Source: Stenocarpella maydis
Lineage: Eukaryota > Ascomycota > Sordariomycetes > Diaporthales > Diaporthaceae
DNA length: 64,000 nt
Direction of reading: 5' to 3'
Assembly (NCBI GenBank): GCA_002270565.1
Contig: NQMI01000079.1
Coordinates: forward strand, 50,555-114,554
A model generated the notes under the pieces. It saw nothing but the letters and a program-made list of their open reading frames with translations. It did not search any database and was not told the origin of the DNA. Shown piece by piece: positions 46,378 through 58,200 of the stretch. Each line of letters opens with the position of its first letter. The first letter of the stretch is position 1. Made by a program: the position numbers and the translations under genes.

Positions 46378-46930
46378 TGTTAAACGGAACCGCTCAGCAA
46401 GGAGTTACCCTAGACTTTTTAGCAAGGAGTTACCCTAGACTTGCGAGTCAGGCGATTTTCGCTAAGTACGCCCAGTGCGTGCGTGACGCAAGATGAGTTT
46501 GGTGGCCGTGAGTCGATTATTTTGGCCTGCATTTGCACCTTAATTCAGACCTCTGCATTACCCTTATTTCTTACCCAAAAGGTATATAACTTAGTGCATT
46601 AGATAGCCTGATTTCTGAAGTTTGTATGTACTTAATTTGGGCATTGCTAGGGCTGTGGTTGGCTAGTTGTTTGGAACCAAAGATGGTGTGTTGGAAGGGC
46701 GAATTTTCCGGCATTTGCAAATTTGCACCAGAGCCTACCGCAGCGTGCCCAGGGGTGAGACGACGTCGGAGGGTATATAAGGAGGGCTTACAGAAGCCCA
46801 ACTTAATTCAATACAAAGTTGTCCAGACCATTGTCAATCGTCCCAATTCGCCTCAGAGCACCATACTGCGACCCTGCCGAAACACACACACGCTGAACTG
46901 AATGCTATTCTATAGCACAAATTCATCAGA
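46378..46930 (+). repeat. LTR-A, full-length copy (553 bp)
   Basis: TGTTAAAC to TTCATCAGA, inserted into the Tc1-like transposase. The left flank TTCCA (46,373-46,377) matches TTCCA at 49,762-49,766. Only two copies of the U3 unit, against three in the 13,815 copy. Contains TATA box GGTATATAAGG. Followed by a 3-N gap (46,932-46,934). Confidence 0.88.
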
Positions 46931-46937
46931 ANNNTAT

Positions 46938-47486
46938 TGTTAAACGGAACCGCTCAGCAAGGAGTTACCCTAGACTTTTTAGCAAGGAGTTACCCTAGAC
47001 TTGCGAGTCAGGCGATTTTCGCTAAGTACGCCCAGTGCGTGCGTGACGCAAGATGAGTTTGGTGGCCGTGAGTCGATTATTTTGGCCTGCATTTGCACCT
47101 TAATTCAGACCTCTGCATTACCCTTATTTCTTACCCAAAAGATATATAACTTAGTGCATTAGATAGCCTGATTTCTGAAGTTTGTATGTACCTAATTTGG
47201 GCATTGCTAGGGCTGTAGTTGGCTAGTTGCTTGGAACCAAAGATGGTGTGTTGGAAGGGCGAATTTTCCAGCATTTACAAATTTGCACCAGAGCCTACCG
47301 CAGCGTGCCCAGGGGTAAGACGACATCGGAGGGTATATAAGGAGGGCTTACAGAAGCCCAACTTAATTCAATACAAAGTTGTCCAGACCATTATCAATCA
47401 TCCGAATTCGCCTCAGAGCACCACACTGCAACCCTGCCGAAACACACGCTGAACTGAATGCTATTTTATAGCACAAATTCATCAGA
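46938..47486 (+). repeat. LTR-A, second tandem copy (549 bp)
   Basis: Begins right after the 3-N gap with flank TAT, same structure as the preceding copy but with more G-to-A changes (for example GCATTTACAAATTTG, AAGACGACATCGG). Right flank is AT-rich gypsy DNA (ATAAATATTT). No matching target duplication. Confidence 0.85.
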
Positions 47487-49250
47487 ATAAATATTTATAA
47501 ATCAGTTTCTATTATAATATAAGTAGTTCCTAGTAATTTCTTCTAATTTCTTATATAATTACTAAGGAGAAGAAGCTTTATATTTAAAAAATGTAAAGTT
47601 TAAGAAGCTTTTTATAAAGCCTATTATTCAGCAAATAAAATAATAGCCTAATTAAAATAGTTATATTAATAATAAAAGTCTTTAGTATATTAGAATACTA
47701 AATTAATAAATAGGAATTTAATAGCTTTAATTAAGGCTAGTAAAGCTAAGTATTCTAATTATATAATGGTTATTAATTTATTTATAGCTAACGAATCTAA
47801 GGCAACTTTTAAAGTCTAAAAGAAATAATAGTTTTAATATTATAAATTAAAATATTATAATGAACAGTATTAATATAGAAGTTTTTAATTAATTATATAA
47901 TGGTATATTTAAAGTAATTTTAAATAGTTTACTAGATTTTTAATAGATTCCTATAAGTTATCTTTATCTTTATATTCTTCTTATTTAATTAGGTATTTTA
48001 TAATATTACTCTATATTTTATAATCTAGAAATTGTTTTTACTTTATATTTTTATATATGGTTATTAAGTTTTACTTTTATTACTAGTTCTATTAATTTAT
48101 GTACTACATTTGATATTAAAATATAAATAATTAAATACAATTCTATTCTTTTAAATAATATAAGTTTATAATTAGTTTCTAATATTCATTTTTTAATTTA
48201 AAATAGTTTACGGTTTTCAAAACTTATGTTTATTATTAAGGCTTTTAATCTTAATTTATTTTTTATAAAATAAATAAATTATATATCTCTTTCTAAAAGT
48301 TAGTCTCTTTAACTTTTCTTAGTTTGCTTATTTTATTATTTATTCTTATATAAATTATAAATTTAAATAAAGTTATTTTTTATGTTTTCCAATTCTCTCT
48401 ATATAATCAATAGCCTTATGTACTTTAGTTCCTTTAATAAGATATTTATAGGCTTCTAGATTAAATTTATAGGTAATATAAAATAATAATACATTAGTTA
48501 TATATATATATATAATATTATATATAAATTATATAAGTAATAGTAACTATTCTTAATTAACTTACTAATAGTTAATATAGTAATATAGATATTATTTTAG
48601 GATCTAATTAAGGTATTCTATCTATTTATTTATCTATAGGTATACTATAATTAATAGCTTATATTTAGCTTTTAATTATCTTATCAAAGAGAAATAAAAG
48701 TTTAATATAAATGGCTTATCTTTATGAAAGATAATTTCCTAAAGTAGTTTATACTACTAATAATAATCCTTAGAAAAATATAAGGAAGTTCTGTTATTAT
48801 ATTTACTTCTTTATAAAATATAAATTTGGTATACTTTTTAAATGTATCTATTATAATAAAAATATTATTATACTTAATCTTAATTATTAGTTTTACTAAT
48901 AAAAAGAGTTTAATTATAAAATCTAAACTAATTAATTTCTATAATTTCTTAAGTATTAATAGTAATTATAATAGCCTATATAGCTTATATTTATTTAATT
49001 CATTTTTATTATAAATATTATAATTATTAATACTTTAATAATAATATGCCTTAATATTTATATTCCAATACTTTATAAAGTCCTTAGATGACTTGCTTTT
49101 AAAGAGCTAGAGATAAATAGTATTTACTTCTATAGTACTAATTCCTCTAATATTTTATAAGTAAGGTTTTTTTAGTTCTAGGATATCCTTATAATACTAC
49201 TTAACTCTCTATATAAAGTTCTTTTAGGGTAATACTTTATAGGTAGCTGT
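47487..49250 (-). pseudogene. RIP-decayed gypsy integrase/chromodomain fragment
   Basis: Very AT-rich, but from about 47,950 to 49,250 it aligns with the minus-strand integrase-chromodomain part of gypsy element 3 (near 55,400-56,300): the shared string TTTATTATTTATTCTTATAT and neighbouring blocks are easily seen. Too decayed to translate. Ends at an N (49,251). Confidence 0.6.
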
Positions 49251-49251
49251 N

Positions 49252-49761
49252 TAGCAAGGAGTTACCCTAGACTTGCGAGTCAGGCGATTTTCGCTAAGTA
49301 CGCCCAGTGCGTGCGTGACGCAAGATGAGTTTGGTGGCCGTGAGTCGATTATTTTGGCCTGCATTTGCACCTTAATTCAGACCTCTGCATTACCCTTATT
49401 TCTTACCCAAAAAGTATATAACTTAGTGCATTGGATAGCTTGATTTCTGAAGTTTATATGTACTTAATTTGGGTATTGCTAGGGCTATGGTTGGCTAGTT
49501 GCTTGGAACCAAAGATGGTGTGTTGGAAGGGCGAATTTTCCGGCATTTGCAAATTTGCACCAGAGCCTACCGCAGCGTGCCCAGGGGTGAGACGACGTCG
49601 GAGGGTATATAAGGAGGGCTTACAGAAGCCCAACTTAATTCAATACAAAGTTGTCCAGACCATTGTCAATCGTCCCAATTCGCCTCAGAGCACCATACTG
49701 CGACCCTGCCGAAACACACACACGCTGAACTGAATGCTGTTTTATAGCACAATTCATCAGA
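49252..49761 (+). repeat. LTR-A, 3' portion
   Basis: Starts after an N at TAGCAAGGAGTTACCC and ends TTCATCAGA; the following TTCCA repeats the left flank of the copy at 46,378. Contains the 100-codon open frame shared by good LTR-A copies (49,431-49,733). Confidence 0.88.
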
Positions 49762-50530
49762 TTCCAAGAAGAACGACCTTTATTAAGATGAGATGCAATA
49801 GTGGTTACTTAAAACCTTCAATCTATTCATCTCTATAAGCACTATTAGCCAGGCACTTAAGGGAGTTAAGTGAATGAAGAAATCACGCTCCTTTATTACT
49901 ACGGAATGCAACCATGAGATCTAAGTCATCTAAATTATTAATATACAAGAATATCAGGCTGATTAACTCATCTTTATTAATAAGTCTAATATTAATAAGA
50001 GAAATGGGCTATAATACACTATGTGGGCGCTGAAGGGAATTTAGCTAAAGAAGCTAATACCCGGAGGGGGCATAGATCGTAGCACTTAATTTTAAGTGCT
50101 TCCAGCCCTTATGATTAAGGGTATTCTAGGTCTATCAGTATATTAGAGCTATACTAATAGGGAAGGCTTTATTGCCTTTATAGAGATTAAGGTTATTCCC
50201 AAAACAATACCATTCCTAGGGCTGAACTTAATACTAGTAATAAATAATGCAAGCTTCTACTATTATGATAACCTCCAGCAGGTATATAATAAGGCGGGGG
50301 TTCAGCTTGTATACCTCCCTCTATATTCCCCAGATCTTAACTCCATTAAGGCATTCTTTAGTGATTTAAAGAAGTATATTTATTGTTACTATTAGTATAA
50401 AGAAGACCAGTAACGTATAGATGATAACTAGAGGCAATTTTTTATTAATTATATATATAGCATTGGTACTTAAAAGGAAGCTATTACAGGTTACTTCAGA
50501 AAAGTAATGATTCTAGAGCTGGGGTAAGAG
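49762..50530 (+). pseudogene. Tc1/IS630-like transposase, catalytic part
   Basis: Continues the transposase interrupted at 46,377. Plus-strand frame with TAA/TAG stops: ISTISQALK, NGL.YTMWA, then the DDE block with NNASFYYYDN near 50,245-50,275 and VQLVYLPLYSPDLNSIKAFFSDLKKYI near 50,303-50,385, the diagnostic second D and E region of DDE_3/IS630 transposases. The catalytic Asp before NASF is changed to Asn (INNASF where DNASF is expected), so even without stops it would be inactive. Confidence 0.75.
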
Positions 50531-51769
50531 TCTATTAATTAAACAGCTGGCTAGATATATAATTTAAAGCCCCTAATATGTGTGTATTACCTATGCAAGA
50601 TAATTTCAATAGTGTATAATATGTGGTATAGAAGTAATTCAAGTGCTCTTAAAGTTGTGCCTATGTGCCTGGATATGATAGGCATTATGACCCCCAACCA
50701 ATAACACAGCCTCAACGCCCAGGGACTATAGGTATATCTATAAGTAGTATATAGTGAAAGAGCCTTTCTTTAAATAAATTAAATAATACTATCATTAGGC
50801 CTATAGGTATAGTAGAAGGTGGTTGCCCTGAAGTTGATCAGTTGGGGGTTATAATTTGGCTCACTTATCACCATATCATCACATACCTCTTATATAGAAA
50901 TCAGTATATTGCAATATTTGGTACCTATTGCTATATATACTCCTGCTTCTAGTAATCCTTAATAAACTATATAACCCACCACTTAGCGTATATGCCTTTA
51001 TGGTATTAATGTTTAACTATAACTTACTAGCGAGGATTTCTATTGCTATTAAAGGAGCAATGCCTTATACAGTTCTTGCTTAATAAGGGCAAGGGTTCAA
51101 ATATAATGCATACCATTCTTTTTGCCTATTTTGTTTTGCTAGCTGAACTGTTTGGCCTTCTAGTTGCTTTTAACGAAGGTGTGGGTGGTGGTTATGCAAG
51201 CGGGCACATACACTTGCTATCTATTCGCCTAACTTAACAACGCTATAACACCACTAGAAAAAATCATAGATATAATACAATTTTTACTCCTAAAGAGCCT
51301 GCTTCTGGGCTTTATAATAATAGTTTTACTTTTTTAATTAATACACTCTTTATTAAAGAATGTAGGTTTATAGTTATGGTGTTTAGAATGAGGATGTACC
51401 GGGTACTAGTCTTGGGATTCTTATAGCCACTAGTTATAATACCATACTATCACTTAGCTATAACTTTATAAGAAAAATATATATATATAGTCTGATTACT
51501 ATACTAAATAAATTAAAGCTTTCTCTTTCTTTTGATACTACTCCAGCTATAATAGGCTAAAGTTCTATTAAGGGAATCTATATTTTGAGTTAGGGGGCAC
51601 CTATAGGCATACTTTAAGGGCTACACTACTAGTATTAATGTTTTGCACGTCTTGCAAACTTTGCAAACTTATATAACAACTACCAATTAACCCCTTAACG
51701 CACTTCTTGCCAATAAGCTATTGCGCCCTTAAGAAACGCCCTTATATATCCTTAAATACTATAAATAAG
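50531..51769. other. AT-rich gene-free stretch
   Basis: Contains the unrecognised 3' end of the Tc1-like element and other decayed repeats. A 64-codon plus-strand frame at 51,043-51,237 has a hydrophobic stretch but no family features. Confidence 0.5.
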
Positions 51770-53761
51770 CTAGAATTAAGCTTCCCTATTAGCAGTAATA
51801 TCCCTAGGGGCCTCGCTTGCCCTAGGGCCCGCCGGCAAGTCCTCTGCTGAGAGCATATACTCTTAAATAAAATCCTTTATGCACTGATGAAGAAAGCTGC
51901 CTAGGTCCTTATTAAAGTGACGTTCCTTATACCAGCCGTCTGGCTGTACTGAGAGGTCCCTAAGCAAGCATATGCCTGCTTCCTGAAGCTTGTGGGCTAG
52001 CCTGATTAATAACAACCTCTGCTCACGATCCCAGGCCTTCTAACGGCGAATATATGCAAGAAAGTTCTCTAGAAGCCCTTCCGACTTAAGGCTATTAGGC
52101 ACTACTGGTGATGATGACATTATCACCAGCTGAAGCCGTAGAGGTGGTATGACCCTTGCTAATGGTGCCCTAGTAGAGGAAGGGGGTCCTGGGAGTATAT
52201 ATGCCTGCCCAGCTGCCTATATTGCCAGCGGCAGCGGCGGTGGCTAAATTGACTGGCTGGCTGCTGTGTGAACTCTACTGAGGGCATTCATGATAGCCAA
52301 CGTAAGCTGACTGGTCTCGCTGCTGCTGCCGTTAATGTTGATGATGTTCCCGCTGCTAAAGCTGCCGCTTCCGCCCTATTGTATGTTGGCTCGGCCCGGG
52401 CGCCCTAGTACTGCGCTGAGGATATTATCATTTGGCCTAAGGTTTGAGAGAATGTTTGCTATATTGTCTGGCCTACCCGTCTTTCTCCCAATCTTTTAAA
52501 TAAGTACCTAATTGTATATACTTATAGGGATGTTTTTAATAGATGCATTTTCCCGGTTCTTTTTAATTAAATCAGCCTACTTGATTAAGTCCTTATAGCT
52601 AAGTGCCAGATGTGACCTATCCCCCCTTTTGAAATACTATAAGGCTAACTTGGCTTCCTTCTTGCAGTTTGGGTACTTGCCCCTATTATAATACTTCTAT
52701 CTTTAGCTTAGCCTTGTAAAATAGTTAGTTTTTACTTCCCTTGTTATAGCAATCTCCTCTTATATTATAGAGGATTTTGACTTTAAGAAGGATGAGATTC
52801 CCAGCTGATCGTTAAGTGGAGCGATATTAATATTAGCACTATTGCTACTATTTAGCCTTGCTTGAAATAAACGGCCCTTATTATCCTCTATAGCTTCTGT
52901 AATAGTAGTACCCCTAATATTATGAGATATAATACTAATAGAAGCCTGTTCTCCTTGACTAGAGGATGAGGGTGTTGTTAGTCCCTGCTAGCGCCCTGGG
53001 ATCACACGGCGAGCAGTTGACAGCTGAAATGAATACGATATATTAAGTGTGTAGCGAGACTCTGCTTGTATCTACCCCATAAGGCTAATTATTAAATCCT
53101 GAATTATCTTAAGGGTTGCTCCGGCTGGAAACTCATTAGAGTGTTTAACTTTCCTGGTGGTAGCCTTCCTTAGCTGGATTAGAGTGCTAATATAGTTTTA
53201 GTTGATCTTATAGCTGTGGATAGTCTTAGCAACCCGGGTCTTTAATTCCTTAAGCTATATGTTAAGAGACCTAATAAGAGTACCCCTAAATATCATCTTT
53301 GAAGCTTCCAGGTACTTCATAAGTACTGGAGGGGGGGTAATACCTCTGAATTAGCTAGCCTCACTTGGAGTATATTTGAAGACCACCCTAACGTTAGTTG
53401 GGACTTTAATCCGAATAGGGGCTTCCTTCTAATGAAAGCTGGTTGTAGCAACCTCCTTAGGGATCTCTATAACATTATTATCTGGGGGAAGCACCTAATT
53501 GTTAAAGGGATTATAATTAGGAGCTTTAGTTGGGTCCGGCTCCTCCTAATTAGGCTTAGTAGGGCTACTCTCTAGTGGCGGCGCCAGTAGCGGCAGCGAT
53601 GGTGGCTTCACCAGGGCCTTCCTCTTTACCGGAGCCTTCCTCTTTACTAGGGCTAACTACTTTGCTGGAGCTAGCGCAGCCAACTTAATGGTCTGGGTCT
53701 TCTTTATAGTAGAGCCACCTAATAATATAGATTTAGTATTCCTCCTCTTTAATGGGGCCAT
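51770..53761 (-). pseudogene. 664-codon RIP-killed ORF, unknown family
   Basis: A single minus-strand frame runs from ATG at 53,761 to 51,770 without any frame change. About twenty in-frame stops are all TAG or TAA, where Gln would fit; none is TGA. Content in order: basic Lys/Pro-rich N-terminus (MAPLKRRNTKS, KLAALAPAK, VKRKALVKPPSLP), VRVVFKYTPSEAS, a region with LKTRVAKTIHSYK and KVKHSNEFPAGATLK, a Ser-rich middle, LALSYKDLIK followed by GRKTGRPDNIANILSNLRP, a Pro/Ala-rich linker, and a C-terminal helical region (LLENFLAYIRR..KAWDREQRLLL). No transposase, RT or recombinase motif seen. It begins 77 bp from the gypsy LTR. Likely a multicopy-element protein; could be gag-like. Confidence 0.65.
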
Positions 53762-53837
53762 TCTGGTGATCTTAATTAGACTATTATTGAAGATGATTTG
53801 TTGTTTCAGCCGGGAGCGCAGTCGGCAAGGACTTATG

Positions 53838-54309
53838 TGTAGTGATCAAAGGGTTTCCGAGTACGTAACCCTGGAAGATCAAGGGTTTATATTCGGAATA
53901 CATTATTAGGCGGTTATTAAGCAATATTATTAACTAACAATAATCACTAGCTATAAGGCTATCTAATACTAAGATTGAATACTTAGATTGACAACTGAAG
54001 AGTTTGTTCTATAAAAGCTATCTACTATAGTAATAACCATGTGGTTTATATGTTCTGACTCTTCAGTAGCTCGCTGGCTCGCAAGGCAAGCCTGCGAGTC
54101 GTAATGTAAGGCTTGAAGGATGCCTCTTCAAGCTAGCTCATATAGCTTGCAACCAAGTGTTGCAAGCCAGACCCTAACCCTAAATCTGGGTATACCATGC
54201 TAACTCTGCTATTAAGGTCCTACAGGGTTATATTGCAGCATATATCTTTAATATCTTTTAGGCCTGCAGACTGGGGTCCGGGGTGCTAGCGTGTTAGTTC
54301 ATAATACTA
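53838..54309 (-). repeat. 3' LTR of gypsy element 3 (LTR-G)
   Basis: Minus-strand LTR from TAGTATTATGAAC (TG changed to TA) at 54,309 to GATCACTACA at 53,838. Contains CTTCGA/CTTGCAACC blocks seen also at 24,850-25,052. Confidence 0.8.
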
Positions 54310-54403
54310 TCTCCCTCCTTACTTCTTTTATCCTTAAAAGTAATCTATAAGCCATTTTTGCTTGTTATATTTTTCATTTATACCTTCCTAATTCATTATA
54401 TTA

Positions 54404-55042
54404 TCCAGAGTCAAGGATTCTCGGGTTTCTAAGTTATCTCATTACTCCAAGAAAGTTGAGTAGCGCGACTCCCTATTATCTACCATTTTACAGGGCGCTA
54501 TTATAATGCATTCTTATTCTTCCTATAAGGCGCAGGGCATTAAGTCCTATAAGGTTTCAGAGGAGGTTTCCAACCATTATGCTAAGTATATCCAATAATA
54601 GCAATTAAAGTATAACATCCTGGAGCTTAATAACTTAAAGAACCTTTTATATATCTCGGCCTAATACTAGAAACTAAAGGATGAGATTAAAGAATTAAAG
54701 GAGAAGCTCCTTTATTTACATAAGTAGAAGCATATATAGCGTGAGAAAATGTTGCGGGCTATTTATTATGGTTTATTAAATTTAGATGAGTTGGATCGTG
54801 TGGAGAAAGAGGAGGCTAAAGTTAAGCAGAAGCAGATTGTTAAGCAGTCCGCCGGGGTCGTGGGTTGTAACTCTACAGAGGAGGCTGGTGGGATAGTAGC
54901 GCAAGAAGCATAGCTGCATTCCAAGGGGGCAGTAGGTGTTTTTAATTGGAGTTCTATAGTGGATGCTAATACTAATTGGGGAAAGTTCCTTAATATTAGT
55001 AGTAAAGGGAATGCGCCTGTGGGTAGCTCGTCTGATACTTGA
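54404..55042 (+). pseudogene. antisense ORF inside gypsy element 3
   Basis: Plus-strand frame of 212 codons, opposite to pol, ending with a TGA at 55,040-55,042. Eight internal stops, all TAG/TAA. Reads SRVKDSRVSKLSHYSKKVE, DSLLSTILQGAIIMHS, VSEEVSNHYAKYI, then a coiled-coil-like Lys/Glu/Leu block (KLKDEIKELKEKLLYLHK), LNLDELDRVEKEEAKVK, a Ser/Ala linker and a C-terminal FNWSSIV..NWGKFLNISSK. The related sequence at 22,914-23,548 has the same layout in another copy of the family. No known domain is recognised; the helical, charged content suggests a structural or DNA-binding role. It sits between the chromodomain and the 3' LTR. Confidence 0.65.
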
Positions 55043-55249
55043 TTTTGTTTGGTAGATGAATATATTAATAAGTTTGTTTTCAACTGGTGGGGCGTTTTGC
55101 TGGTTAATAGTCTAACTGGTTCCTACTAGTTGAGCAGTCAATTGGTTTTGCTGCTGGGCCATTTGGTGAGCCTGTTGGATTTTCTGGGCTGTGTGTTAGT
55201 TGTTTTAGCTGAGGCTGGGTTCTGGGCCTCAAAATCCTTTAAGAGTTAC

Positions 55250-58200
55250 CTATAGTACGTGAGATTCTATCCTAGTTCCCATGTATTTTCACTAATATCA
55301 TATCCCTTCCATTTAATCAAGTATTCTGTTATTCCTTAGTGCTATCTTGAGTCCAAAATGCTTTTTACTTTATATTTCTTATTATATTTATTAAGGGTTT
55401 TAATTTATATTTTAAGTTTTGCATTTTCTAGTGCTAGTTCTAATAGTGAAATATGGAAATTATTGTATTATCTTATCCCCTTGGGTAGTGAAAGTTTGTA
55501 ATTAGTATCTAATTGTTTTCATGAAATTTTAAAGGGGCTGATTTTCTTATAGTCAAGCTTATTACTAGGGCGCTTGGTCTTGATGTTTTGGTAAAGAAGG
55601 TAGACCTTATCTCTCTCTTTAAGAATTAGTCCCTTAATTCTTTTCTAATTTATATGTTTTATTATTTATTCTTATATAAAAGAGAGTTCCGCTTAAATAT
55701 TCTTCTAAATTTATCTAATTTATATTACTTTTTATTCTGCTAATTTTGCTGGAGTGTTGTCTAATAGTAACTTATAATATACCTGAGGTTCATATCCATA
55801 GAGTATAAAGAAAGGTGATTATCTAGTTGTGCTGGTTGTTATACTGTTGTAAGCAAACTGTGCTAGTGGTAGTAGTTTAACCTAATTATCTTATAATTGG
55901 TTAATGTAGTATTAGAGGTATTATTTTATAATCTAGTTGATTTATTCTATCTGTTTATCCGTTTGCGGGTATGCTATAATTAAGAGCTTGTATTTCGCTC
56001 TAAGTTGCTTTATTAGGGACTTCTAGAAGTTTAATATAAAGAGCTTATTTCTATCTGAGATGATCTTATATAGCATTCTATAATTGCTTATAATAACTTA
56101 TAGGAATGTGTATATAAGTTCTTCTGCTATGCTAGCTTCCTTATATAGTATGAAGTATGCATACTTGCTTAGTCTATAAACCACTATTAGAATGCTGTTA
56201 TATAGTACTCCAGTTAAGGGTTCTTATAAGAGAGGTAGCTTAATAATAAAGTCCAGACTGATGGATGACTATATAGTTATAGGTATTGGTAGGGGTTTTA
56301 GTAATCCATATAGTTTGTGCCTGGAGGCCTTGTTTTTGTTGTATAAGTTGCATTTGCTAATGATGGTCTGAACCTTTTTCTTGAGTTTGGGAATCTGGTG
56401 GTTTTGCTGGATTCTCTTGATGGTTGCTGCTACTCCCTAATAGCTATGTGCTAGTACCTTGTATATTTCCTTAATTAATTTGTTTTGTTCTTTTAGATCT
56501 GTAGGGGTTCTTCTGGTTTGGAAGTTAACTCTAATTATAGTGTTGAGTTCTCGGTTAAGGATGAGGCTTTTATCTTTCTAAGTTTTAAATACTATTCATT
56601 CTATAGGTGAATCTTTATCTTGATGGTTAGGTCTTTAGCTGAGTGTGTCTGCTCTTACATTCTTGATTCTATTTATGTGGATAACCTTGATGTTAAATTG
56701 TAATAAGAACTTTATATATCTGACTTATTATTTGTTAAGGGCCTTAGTTATTATAAAGGTTGTGAGATTCTTATGATCTGTGTAGAGTTTAATCTGTTTC
56801 TTAGCTCTAATAAGGTAGTATTGCTATTCCTGAAATGTATATATTATTGCTATAAACTCTTTGTCTGGTGTAGTATATCTTGTCCCTAAGCCATTGAACT
56901 TTTTGCTAAAGTTTGTGATGATGTGTATTCTTCCTTATTTGTCTTTTTGAGTGAGTTCTCTACCTATAGCATTATCTGAGGCGTTTGTATAGATTTTGAA
57001 TTCCTTCCCTAGGTCTGCTTCTTTAAGTATAAGGTCTCCCATAACCTTGTCCTTAAGTATCTAGAAAGCTTGTTATTTAGTATCTGTCTACCTGAAGATA
57101 TAATCTTTTATGGTAAGATCTATCAATAGTTTTATAATATCACTATATTGTGTAATAAATTATTAATAGAAGTTGGTATATCTAAGGAATGCTCTAATGT
57201 CCTTAATGTTTATAGGGGTTAGCTATTCCTTAATTGCTTTAACTTTTCCTTCTTATATCTTAATTTTTCCTAATTCAATTATATACCTAAGGTAGTTAAC
57301 TTTTTATATATACTAGCTATATTTTTCTAATTCCACTAGGAGATTAGCATTCTAAAGTTTTTAGAGAACCTTTTTAATATATTCCTTATAATCATTAAGG
57401 TTTTCTGAGAAGATAAGAATGTTATCTAAGTAGGTAATGATAAAGATGTTAAGGTATTTGCTTAGGACTTAGTTGATTATTTTCTAGAATAATACAGGTA
57501 TATTAGTTAATCTAAAAGGCATGACTGTTATTTTGTAATGTTTGTAGTATATTCTAAATGCTATCTTCTATTCTTCTCCTTCTTTCATTTAGATAAGGTT
57601 ATATCTGTGCTTTAAGTTAAGTGCTATAAACCATTTTACTCCTTTAAGTTGGTCCTATAGTTCCTTAATAAGCGGGAGAGGGTATTGGTTTTTAATTGTG
57701 ATGTTATTTAATTGTTAGTAGTTTATATAAAGTTATAGCTTATTATTCTTCTTTAGTATAAAGAGAATTAAGTATCCGGCTGGTGATTATAATGGCCTAA
57801 TGAATTCCTTCTGAAGGTTTTTATTAAGGTATTCCCTAAGTGCTTTAAGTTATTCTTTATTGAGTCTATAGATGAGCTTGAACTAAGGTGTTGTTCCGGG
57901 TTTCAATAGTATTTTGTGGTCCTATTGTATATATTATAGTAATATAGTGTTAAGTCATTTCTAGAATACTTTCTTGAATTTGTAATAGTCTTCTAGTATT
58001 TATGCTAGTTTGTTAGTCTTATCTTCTTCTCTCTCTTCTTTTAGGTAAAGGAGGTATTGTTGTGTTTTCTGTGTTGTGTGCTGACTGGTTGTGTTGGAGT
58101 GGTAATCTTCTAACTAGCTTCAGTCCTTCTGTGAGGTGCTTAAGTGGCCTAATCCTTCTCTATCTTCCTAGAGTTGGGCCTTCTGTCCGCTCCTAGAGGT

